DNA of 35,202 nucleotides from a virus: IMG/VR virus record IMGVR_UViG_3300041402_000312, positions 1-35,202 of that record. One strand, 5' to 3'. Shown here piece by piece: positions 28,783-35,202 of this stretch (positions within the stretch are counted from its first letter, which is position 1; every line of letters begins with the position of its first letter). A program made the translations under genes and the position numbers. A model generated the notes under the pieces. The model was not told the origin of the DNA. It did not search any database and saw only the letters and a program-made list of their open reading frames with translations.

Positions 28783-31734
28783 GTGGCGAACCTCCTCACC
28801 GATCTCAGTCTCACGACCTCGCACACCTTGACGGGGTCCTGGGCGGACATCGCCGGCATGAGCGACACGGTCGACATCGCCGGGCCGGACTCGGTCGTCC
28901 TTCTCATGATGTCGTTGAATCCTGTATTCCCGAGCGGCGACGCCTCGGCCGACTATCGCTTCACCGAAGGCGGGAGCCGTGTCGGTCCCGCCATCACAAG
29001 CTACTCCGACGGGACGGACGAAGGCGACGGGCGGACCCTGATCCACGCGCTCACCGGACTCTCGGCCGGGAGTCACACCTTCGCGGTCCAGGGCGAGAAC
29101 CGATCAGGGGCGGCGACGGCGATCGACACCGCATACGTCCGGACCTTCCAGATCATCGAGTTCGCCAGCGGCGCGGAGATCCTGGTCGACCTCGAGACGA
29201 TGGTGGCGAACTCCGCGCCGGGCAGCTTCGCGAACATGGTGGACCTCTCGGCGAACGCAACGCCGACGGCCGGCTCGATCTTGCTCTTCATCCACGGCTC
29301 CCAATGCGAAGACAATAGCTCCGACCAGGTCGCCGAGCATCGGTTCGCGATCGACGGGGCTCGAGACGGGCCGCGCTCGGCTCAGACGATCGACAACATC
29401 GACGAATTGACGGGCGTGACGATGGCCTGGGCCGAGACTGGCGTCTCCGCGGCGTCCCATGCGTTCTCGATCCAGTGGATCGCCCTCACCGGCTCGCCCG
29501 TCATGGACACCTTCAAGCCGCGGACCTTCCAGGTCGTCGAGATCACGGCCGACGCGGATCTCCTGGTCGACTTGTCCTCGCTCACGAACAACACGTCGCC
29601 GGGAAGTTATGCCGATATGCCAGGGATGAGCGGGACGCCTTCGATCGACTCGGTCAACTCGATCGCGCTCACGCTCGGCATGGTCACGCCGAAGGGAGGA
29701 ACTGACACGACCTGGGACAATCGCCTCGCCATCGGCGGGATCCAGGAAGGGGCCGAGATGACCGTCTACGCGGACGACCTGGAAACCCTTGAGGACCGCG
29801 CGAACAATGCCGCCATGATCCGGGCCGTCACCGGCGAGAGCGGAGCGACGACCTTCGCGCTCCAGTGGCAAACACGAGGCGCGGCCGGCGAGACATCGAC
29901 CAGGCGCGAGCGGACCTTCCAGGTCATCGACATCGTCGGAGGGAACGATCCGATCGCCGGCTCGATCCCCTTGACGCTCACGCCGACCGCCGACCTCAAC
30001 GGGATCGGCGAGCTCGCCGGCTCGGCGGATCTCGATCTCACGCCAGCGGCAACGATTCAAGCCCAGGGCGAGCTCGCCGGATCCGCGGATCTGGTTCTCG
30101 ACGCCGCGGGGACCGCCCAGGCGAAGGCCGAGCTCGCCGGCTCTTCCGATCTCACGCTCACGCCGGCGGCCACGATCCAGGGCAAGGCCCAGCTCGCCGG
30201 CTCTTCCGATCTCACGCTCACCCCGGCCGCGACGATCCAGGCCCAGGGCGAGCTCGCCGGCTCCTCGGACCTCGAGCTCACGCCGGCGGCCACGATCCAG
30301 GCGAAGGGCGAGCTCGGCGGATCGGCGGATCTGGTTCTCGACCTGGCGGCCGACCTCGCCGGGAAGGCCGCGCTCGCCGGCTCTTCCGATCTCGCGCTCG
30401 ACGCGGCGGCGGATCTCCGGGCGACCGGAGCTCTCACCGGCTCCTCGGCGCTCTCGCTTCTTCCAGCGGCCACGATCCGGGCGACCGGAGCCCTCGCCGG
30501 ATCCGCGAACCTGGTCCTCACGCCGCTCGCGACCCTCCAGGCGACCGGAGCCATCGCCGGGACGATCGGCCTCATCATCACGCCGGCCGCGACAATTCGC
30601 GCGACTGGCGAGCTCATAGGCGACCTGGCGCTCGTCTTGACGCCGACGGGGAACCTCCAGGCGGTCGGCGGGAACCTGGCCGGCGTCATCCCGCTCGTCT
30701 TGACGGCGACCGGAACGCTCTCGGCCCTGGGCGCCCTGGCTGGCGCCGCCTCGATCACGATCACGCCTTCGGGAACGCTCCAGGCGACCGGAGGCCTCCT
30801 GGGGAGCCTGGCCTTGACGATCACCCTCGCCGGCGACCTGGTCGCCCTGGGCGAGCTCCTGGGCGGCCTGGACCTGGTTCTCGCGCCTTCGGGAAGTCTC
30901 GGGGCCCAGGGCGAGCTCATCGGCTCGATCGACATGGCGCTCCTCCCCGCGGCGACCCTCACGGCCCTCGGCCAGCTCATCGGATCCTCGGCCCTGGTCA
31001 TCACCCCGACCGGCGCCCTCGAGGCCGTAGGAGGCCTCGCTGGGACGATCCCGCTCCAGCTCATCCCCTCGGGAAGCCTCGAAGGGCTCGGCGCCCTGGC
31101 GGGCTCCCTGGCGCTCGTCATAAGCCCGACGGGCGACCTCCGAGCGATAGGACCGCTCGCCGGCACGATCGCGCTCGCCTTGACCGCGGCGGCCGATCTC
31201 AACGCGACCGGCCGGCTCTCCGGCGGCTTAACGATGACGATCACCCCGACCGGGACGATCGTCGCCGAAGGCGTTCTCGCTGGATCCGCGGCCCTGGTCT
31301 TGACCGCGACCGGGCGCCTGGTCTCACCTGGCGACCTCGCCGGCACGATCGACCTCCTCATCGACCCGAGCGGAACGATCGCGGGGATCAGTGGCATCGC
31401 CGGCACGATCCCGCTCACGCTCACCCCGACCGGGACCGCGGTCGGCCTGGGTCAACTCGCCGGATCCGCCCAGCTCACCCTCCTCCCGAGCGGCGCGCTC
31501 CGCGGAGTCGGCGACCTGGCTGGTCTCATCAATCTCGCCCTCACGCTCGACGGGATCATCTTCGACCAGGGCGCGGTCCGGATCCCCAACTCGATCCAGA
31601 CCTTGATAAACTTCCTCGAGAACACCCGCCAGGATCTCGAGGCCGGACAACTTAACAGCCTCCAGGATCTCGACATCGGGCGGCTCAATAGCCTCCAGGA
31701 TCTCATCGCCGGGCGGCTCAACTCGACCCAGTAG
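28783..31734 (+). CDS. Giant repeat protein, putative virion fibre or decoration
   Basis: 983 aa from a GTG with no Shine-Dalgarno, which is odd for this genome. Residues 4-127, 133-254 and 260-384 are three copies of one beta-sandwich-like module, each ending in R-T-F-Q-(I/V)-(I/V)-(E/D). Residues 391-931 are 27 tandem units of 20 residues (consensus L-A-G-S-x-x-L-x-L-T-P-x-x-T-I-x-A-x-G-x), probably a beta solenoid. The last 50 residues carry an 11-residue repeat (GRLNSLQDL). Position between capsid and connector genes suggests a head- or neck-attached fibre; function unproven. Confidence 0.6.
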   Translation: MANLLTDLSLTTSHTLTGSWADIAGMSDTVDIAGPDSVVLLMMSLNPVFPSGDASADYRFTEGGSRVGPAITSYSDGTDEGDGRTLIHALTGLSAGSHTFAVQGENRSGAATAIDTAYVRTFQIIEFASGAEILVDLETMVANSAPGSFANMVDLSANATPTAGSILLFIHGSQCEDNSSDQVAEHRFAIDGARDGPRSAQTIDNIDELTGVTMAWAETGVSAASHAFSIQWIALTGSPVMDTFKPRTFQVVEITADADLLVDLSSLTNNTSPGSYADMPGMSGTPSIDSVNSIALTLGMVTPKGGTDTTWDNRLAIGGIQEGAEMTVYADDLETLEDRANNAAMIRAVTGESGATTFALQWQTRGAAGETSTRRERTFQVIDIVGGNDPIAGSIPLTLTPTADLNGIGELAGSADLDLTPAATIQAQGELAGSADLVLDAAGTAQAKAELAGSSDLTLTPAATIQGKAQLAGSSDLTLTPAATIQAQGELAGSSDLELTPAATIQAKGELGGSADLVLDLAADLAGKAALAGSSDLALDAAADLRATGALTGSSALSLLPAATIRATGALAGSANLVLTPLATLQATGAIAGTIGLIITPAATIRATGELIGDLALVLTPTGNLQAVGGNLAGVIPLVLTATGTLSALGALAGAASITITPSGTLQATGGLLGSLALTITLAGDLVALGELLGGLDLVLAPSGSLGAQGELIGSIDMALLPAATLTALGQLIGSSALVITPTGALEAVGGLAGTIPLQLIPSGSLEGLGALAGSLALVISPTGDLRAIGPLAGTIALALTAAADLNATGRLSGGLTMTITPTGTIVAEGVLAGSAALVLTATGRLVSPGDLAGTIDLLIDPSGTIAGISGIAGTIPLTLTPTGTAVGLGQLAGSAQLTLLPSGALRGVGDLAGLINLALTLDGIIFDQGAVRIPNSIQTLINFLENTRQDLEAGQLNSLQDLDIGRLNSLQDLIAGRLNSTQ
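29953..31575 (+). repeat. 27 tandem 60-bp coding repeats
   Basis: Twenty-six 60-bp units and one 63-bp unit keep the reading frame and encode 20- or 21-residue repeats. The first eight units (to about 30432) are the closest to each other at DNA level; later units diverge strongly while keeping L-x-G and T-P positions. This is consistent with recent amplification at the 5' end. Confidence 0.85.
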
Positions 31735-31743
31735 GAGACGACA

Positions 31744-32121
31744 ATGGCCTCATGTGATACCGATCTCGCTGGCGTGTGCATCGCCCGCAAGCGCGGCGAC
31801 ACCGCGCCCGACAAGATCTTCGTCAAGGATCCGGACGACCCGACGCTTCCGCTCGACATCACGAGCTTCTCGTTCAAGCTCACGGTCAACACCGAACAGG
31901 ATCCGGATCCAGGTCCGCCGATCGGGACCGAGCTCGTGACGATCAACGGGACGATCATCGACGCGCCCGGCGGCGAGGTCGAGTTCCCCTGGTCCGCCGG
32001 CGATGCCGACCAGGTTCCCGACGACTACTTCTACGACATCCAGCAAACCGACGCGGCCGGGAAGATATTAACGATCGCGAAAAACGAGTATAAGTTCCAG
32101 CAAGACATCACGAAGACGTAG
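31744..32121 (+). CDS. Small beta-sandwich protein, BppU-N-like
   Basis: 125 aa. The layout (ARKRGDTAPDKIFVKDPDD, LDITSFSFKLTVNTEQDP, then a DYFYDIQQTDAAGKI strand and FQQDIT end) resembles the N-terminal domain of BppU-type baseplate proteins and similar phage Ig-like modules. It follows the repeat protein by 9 nt and may anchor it to the virion (inference). Confidence 0.55.
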   Translation: MASCDTDLAGVCIARKRGDTAPDKIFVKDPDDPTLPLDITSFSFKLTVNTEQDPDPGPPIGTELVTINGTIIDAPGGEVEFPWSAGDADQVPDDYFYDIQQTDAAGKILTIAKNEYKFQQDITKT

Positions 32122-32130
32122 GAGCGCGAC

Positions 32131-32667
32131 ATGGCGATCACCCTCACGAAGGAAGACGGGACCGGCCTGGTCGACGCGAACGTCTACGCCGACCTGGCCG
32201 ACGCGGATCAGTACCTCGAGAACACCGACCGGAAGACGGCCTGGCGGACCAGCTCCTCGAAGGAGCGGAGCGCGGCCCTCATCCAGGGCGCCGACTATCT
32301 GGATCAGACCTATCGGAACCGCTACGTCGGCGAGAAGTTCTCCTCGACCCAGCGGCTCGAGTGGCCGCGGAACGATGTCTTCGACGAGCTCGGCCTCCTG
32401 GTCCCGGCCGACGAGATCCCGGAGGAGGTCGGCAACGCCTCGATCGAGTACGCCTTCGAGGCGGCCCAGGCCGTCCTCGCGCCGACGCCGGCGATCGACG
32501 AGACGGGCCGGGAGGTCACGAGCACACGCGACAAGGTCGACGTCCTCGAGACCGCCAGGACCTACCGCGACATATCGACGAAGCGGTTCAAGGCCTTCCC
32601 GCGCGCCGAGCTCGTGATCCGCCGATGGCTCCGCCGCTCGACGCGGGCCCTCACGGCGAGGATCTGA
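32131..32667 (+). CDS. Head-tail connector (DnaT-like adaptor family)
   Basis: 178 aa. Residues about 15-90 (NVYADLADADQYLENT, then ERSAALIQGADYLDQTYRNR, then a QRLEWPRNDVFDE segment) match the adaptor-type family annotated as DnaT-like in phages, whose members attach below the portal. Helical bundle plan and position before two further connector genes support this. A true DNA-binding role is not implied. Confidence 0.7.
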   Translation: MAITLTKEDGTGLVDANVYADLADADQYLENTDRKTAWRTSSSKERSAALIQGADYLDQTYRNRYVGEKFSSTQRLEWPRNDVFDELGLLVPADEIPEEVGNASIEYAFEAAQAVLAPTPAIDETGREVTSTRDKVDVLETARTYRDISTKRFKAFPRAELVIRRWLRRSTRALTARI

Positions 32668-32671
32668 TCTC

Positions 32672-33043
32672 ATGGCGCTCCAGGACACCGCGCTCGCCCT
32701 GATCCGCAAGTTCGGCGAGGACCGCCTGGTCGAGCTCCGGATCGCTTCGACCGCGCCGGCGGATCCGGCGAAGCCCTGGGAGGTCGATCCGACCGATCCA
32801 GGGACGGTTCTCACGGGCCTCCCGGCCGTCGTGGTCCCGATCAAGCGATCGCTCGCGAACGCGAACTCGGTCCAGCAAGGCGACGAGACGGTCCTCATCG
32901 CCGCGCTCTCGCTCGGGAACGTCGTCCCGACCGTGGCCGACAAGATCTTCGACGAGGGGACCGAGAAGAACATCATCGACCTCGATCGGATCCGCCCCGG
33001 CAAGACCGACTTCCTCTACAAGCTCCAGGTCCGGGCCCCGTAA
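32672..33043 (+). CDS. Head closure / connector protein
   Basis: 123 aa. Start MALQDTALALIRKFGED, then strands (AVVVPIKRSL, TVLIAALSLG) and RPGKTDFLYKLQVRAP at the end: the plan of small head-completion proteins of the HK97 gp7 / SPP1 gp16 kind. Overlaps the next gene by 1 nt (TAATG). Confidence 0.63.
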   Translation: MALQDTALALIRKFGEDRLVELRIASTAPADPAKPWEVDPTDPGTVLTGLPAVVVPIKRSLANANSVQQGDETVLIAALSLGNVVPTVADKIFDEGTEKNIIDLDRIRPGKTDFLYKLQVRAP

Positions 33044-33507
33044 TGGCGACGAAGAAGTTCGACCCGCGCGAGATCTCGATCGCCCTCGAGGCGGCCGTTC
33101 TCGATGACTTCGGCAAGACCGCCTTCGCGATCTTGCGGAACCTGATCTTCGCCTCGCCCGTCGGCAACCCGGACGCCTGGAAGTCGACCGACTTCGGACG
33201 CTTATCGGCGCCGGCCGGCTATGTCGGCGGGCACTTCCGGCGGAACTGGCTCGTCTCGATCGGCGGCTTCAACGAGAGCCAGGTCGAGGGAACCGACGCC
33301 GCCGGCGCGACCACGCTCGCCGCGGGCTTCGCTCAGATCAAGCGACATCAAGCCGGCAAGCTCGGCCCGAACCTGGTCATCCAGAATAACGTCCCTTATG
33401 CGAACCGACTCGCCCAGGGACACTCGGCACAAGCGGAGGCCGGCTGGGTCGATGAAGAAGTCGACAACGGCCTCAACGTCCCAGGCGGGACGGAGGAACT
33501 TAAATAA
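33043..33507 (+). CDS. HK97 gp10-like tail connector
   Basis: 154 aa. Basic helical start, then SPVGNPDAWKS, YVGGHFRRNWLVSIGG, and NNVPYANRLAQGHSAQAEAG. The G-H/L-R-R-N-W and N-x-x-P-Y-A...L-x-x-G motifs are those of gp10-like proteins, which join the neck to the tail. TAATG overlaps on both sides. Confidence 0.75.
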   Translation: MATKKFDPREISIALEAAVLDDFGKTAFAILRNLIFASPVGNPDAWKSTDFGRLSAPAGYVGGHFRRNWLVSIGGFNESQVEGTDAAGATTLAAGFAQIKRHQAGKLGPNLVIQNNVPYANRLAQGHSAQAEAGWVDEEVDNGLNVPGGTEELK

Positions 33508-33941
33508 TGGGCGCCTCGACACGAACGCCGGCACAATTCCGGGACCTGGTTCGCTCCGCCTTCGGCGCTCACTGGACCGCCGCCGGCGAAGACCTGGCGA
33601 TCGTCGCCTGGGATAACGTCTCTTTTAATCCGCGGAACTCGGAAGCCTATGTATTCGCTTCACTTGCACACGCGACGGGGACGCTTGCATCCCTCGGCGC
33701 AGGGTCTACAATCCAGACCCGAAGGATCGCGATTTTCGCCGGCCAGATCTTCGTCCGACACAACACCGGCCAGGCGAGAGCGGACACCCTGGCGGAGATC
33801 ATCCTCGACTTCCTTGAGTCGATGAAGCTCACCGGGATCCGCGTCCGCGATCCGGGCGTGACCGAAGCCGGAAGGGTCCAGCAATGGTTCCAGGTCAACG
33901 TCAACGCCCAGCTCGAATATGACAGCTTTAGGTCCGTGTGA
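33507..33941 (+). CDS. Tail terminator protein
   Basis: 144 aa. Starts with a helix (TPAQFRDLVRSAFGAHW), then strands (AYVFASLAHATG, TRRIAIFAGQIFVRHNTG), a helix (ADTLAEIILDFLES) and a closing strand (WFQVNVNAQLEYD). This alpha/beta plan, between the gp10-like connector and the tail tube gene, is that of gpU-type tail terminators, which cap the finished tail. Confidence 0.68.
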   Translation: MGASTRTPAQFRDLVRSAFGAHWTAAGEDLAIVAWDNVSFNPRNSEAYVFASLAHATGTLASLGAGSTIQTRRIAIFAGQIFVRHNTGQARADTLAEIILDFLESMKLTGIRVRDPGVTEAGRVQQWFQVNVNAQLEYDSFRSV

Positions 33942-33949
33942 GACGGGCT
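33931..33949 (+). other. Leader hairpin before the tail tube gene (GTGAG loop)
   Basis: GGTCCGT / ACGGGCT (33931-33937 and 33943-33949; seven pairs, two G-T) with loop GTGAG, overlapping the TGA stop of the terminator gene. The following CTCCGCTTCAACC and AGGAGACCCTC bases closely repeat parts of the leaders at 25487-25529 and 24385-24400. Confidence 0.5.
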
Positions 33950-33971
33950 CCGCTTCAACCAGGAGACCCTC

Positions 33972-35202
33972 ATGTCAGACACGAACCGAGTCGGGCTTCG
34001 CTTTTTCAGAAGCTCCCAGCGGACCGCGCCGATCCCGGCCGGGCCTTTTAATCTCGACCAGCTCCGCTTCACCGGGACGCCGAACCTGGCGTTCGTTCCG
34101 ACGACGATCGTGTCCGAGGAGATCCGGCCAGACCGCCAGATCTCCGACCTGATCCTGGTCGGCGCCGAAGCCGGCGGCGACACCGGGATCGAGCTCTCCT
34201 TCCGCGCCTTCGATCAACTCATAACGGGCGCGATGTTCAACCTCTTCACCGAGACGGTCCGCAAGCTCGGGACCGGCGAGATCACCGCGTTCGGCGCCGG
34301 GACGATCGACGTCGATGTCGGCGGCGACTTCATCATCGGCCAGGTCGTCCGACTCTCGGATCTTCTCACCGGCGACGTCGGCGACGGGATCTTCGAGATC
34401 ACCGGGATCGCCGTGAACGTGCTCACCGTCAACCCGCTCGCGGGAACCGCGACGACCGCGGTCCTCGGGACCGAGACGGCCGACGCGGACACGCTTCTCG
34501 AGGTCACGGGCTTCGCGGCCCAGGGGACCGGCGACATCAGTGTCGTCGTGGGCGGCGGCGACGCCGTCTTCTCCTTCCCCGCCGGCGCGCTTGATGACGC
34601 TATGGGGACCGGGATCCCGATCGCGATCGGCGCCTGGATGAAGATGGCCGACTTCGCCACGGTCGGGAATAACGTCTGGTTCCGGATCCGCGAGGTCGAC
34701 CTCACGGCCGACACCGTCACGACCGAAGCCCAGACCGGCATGGCGACCGACGCCGCCGGGACCGAGAACGTCATCGCCTTCTACGGCGCGCGCGTCGAGA
34801 ACGGCGCCCAGGCGATCTCCGCTCACCAGTTCGCGGTCGAGCGACGCTTCGAGGATCACTCGCCGATCACCCGCGAGCTCTTCCTCGGGATGGCCTTGAA
34901 CAACTTCAACATCACGCTCGCGCCCCAGGCGATCGAGGTCGGCTCGCTCACCTGGTTCGGCTTCAACTCGGCCGTCTCGAACAACTCGCCGACCTATCCG
35001 GAGCTCTACGCGAACATACCCCTCGACGTGGCCGCGCCCCAGTTCGACGTCTACAACACGTCGAGCGACATCGGCCGGCTCGGCCGAGGCGTGGATCCGA
35101 TCGACGCCGCCGGCGTGAACTTCGTCCTCGAGGCGACGATCGAGATCAACAACAACCTAAGACGCCAGCCGGCGGTCGGAGTATTCGGCGCGGCTGGGAT
35201 CG
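33972..35202 (+). CDS. Major tail tube protein, 3' end outside window
   Basis: 410 residues visible, frame still open at the last base. AGGAG lies 6 nt before ATG. The start (PIPAGPFNLDQLRFTGTPNL, then TTIVSEEIRPDRQISDLIL, GIELSFRAFDQLI) follows the tail tube proteins of lambda-type siphoviruses (S-x-E-I-R-x-D-R-x-x-x-D-L). A repeat of a similar pattern, RRFEDHSPITRELFLGMALN, near residues 292-312 suggests two tube domains or an added domain. The tube forms the DNA conduit of the tail. Confidence 0.78.
   Translation, partial: MSDTNRVGLRFFRSSQRTAPIPAGPFNLDQLRFTGTPNLAFVPTTIVSEEIRPDRQISDLILVGAEAGGDTGIELSFRAFDQLITGAMFNLFTETVRKLGTGEITAFGAGTIDVDVGGDFIIGQVVRLSDLLTGDVGDGIFEITGIAVNVLTVNPLAGTATTAVLGTETADADTLLEVTGFAAQGTGDISVVVGGGDAVFSFPAGALDDAMGTGIPIAIGAWMKMADFATVGNNVWFRIREVDLTADTVTTEAQTGMATDAAGTENVIAFYGARVENGAQAISAHQFAVERRFEDHSPITRELFLGMALNNFNITLAPQAIEVGSLTWFGFNSAVSNNSPTYPELYANIPLDVAAPQFDVYNTSSDIGRLGRGVDPIDAAGVNFVLEATIEINNNLRRQPAVGVFGAAGI

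Noticed and set aside
30140-30392. GCTCTTCCGATCT at 30140, 30200 and 30380, identical to the end of common Illumina adapters
   Set aside because: The 13-mer lies at the same place in three 60-bp coding repeats, encodes part of the repeat consensus G-S-S-D-L, and the flanks are not adapter. Coincidence, although adapter trimming could disturb reads here.
29865-31655. Long frames overlapping the 60-bp repeats (596 codons on +, 455 on - at 30057-31424)
   Set aside because: Any frame of an in-frame 60-bp repeat without a stop stays open. The 28783-31734 frame alone gives balanced residue use and has sensible ends.
1-35202. Search for CRISPR arrays, tRNAs, integrase or insertion sequences
   Set aside because: No regular short repeats with spacers, no cloverleaf with a CCA-type end, no tyrosine or serine recombinase motif and no transposase recognised by eye; attachment sites were not seen either.

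Overview
The window is a contiguous piece of a high-GC, tailed double-stranded DNA phage genome. The siphovirus type is inferred from a lambda-type tail tube, a tail terminator, an HK97 gp10-like connector and a large tail hub protein. No bacterial housekeeping gene, rRNA, tRNA, CRISPR array, transposase or integrase was seen. A lipobox o-spanin next to an i-spanin implies a Gram-negative host.

Layout. (1) 1-4748, + strand: the 3' end of the tail module, with a tail hub/tip protein cut by the window edge, a DUF2793-type fibre protein and a small module protein. (2) 4745-9589, - strand: an early/accessory arm of small proteins, two zinc-ribbon or winged-helix proteins and two different PP-loop (PAPS-reductase-family) ATPases. 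(3) 9773-13373, + strand: a small Cro/XRE-type regulator heads a tightly overlapping run (zinc ribbons, winged helix), followed by a recombination-associated pair. (4) 13591-18116: a single small gene, then the lysis cassette (M15 endolysin, two membrane proteins, i-/o-spanin) and many small membrane or unknown proteins. (5) 18117-20541: RusA resolvase, small and large terminase. (6) 20543-28767: DUF4055 portal, Mu F-like protein, scaffold, major capsid and virion accessory proteins. (7) 28783-33941: a giant repeat protein, a BppU-like beta protein, head-tail connectors and tail terminator. (8) 33972-35202: tail tube, cut by the window end. The right edge (tail tube) and left edge (tail hub) are the two flanks of a missing tape-measure/tail-tip segment. 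A circular or circularly permuted genome only somewhat longer than the window is therefore likely (inference).

Regulation is the most striking part. Five promoters at the heads of transcription units (8134-, 9590-, 9750+, 11033+, 13572+ as predicted start sites) carry the same 19-bp inverted repeat. The form is TGTAGC-N7-GCTACA in the two best copies and degenerate in the others, and the downstream arm always overlaps the -10 hexamer. The Cro-like protein at 9773 lies directly behind one copy and is the obvious candidate regulator. Two of these promoters, 5.4 kb apart and in opposite orientation, also share TGTGA-N6-TCAC, the CRP half-site arrangement, centred exactly at -41.5 of the predicted start as in class II CRP-dependent promoters. 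Late genes instead follow a different promoter type, and several share a leader with a short hairpin whose loop is GTGAG (or GTGA), about 10-60 nt before the start codon.

No DNA polymerase, helicase or primase is recognisable, so replication functions lie outside the window, come from the host, or hide in the unknown early genes. All functional names rest on motif recognition by eye; no database search was run.
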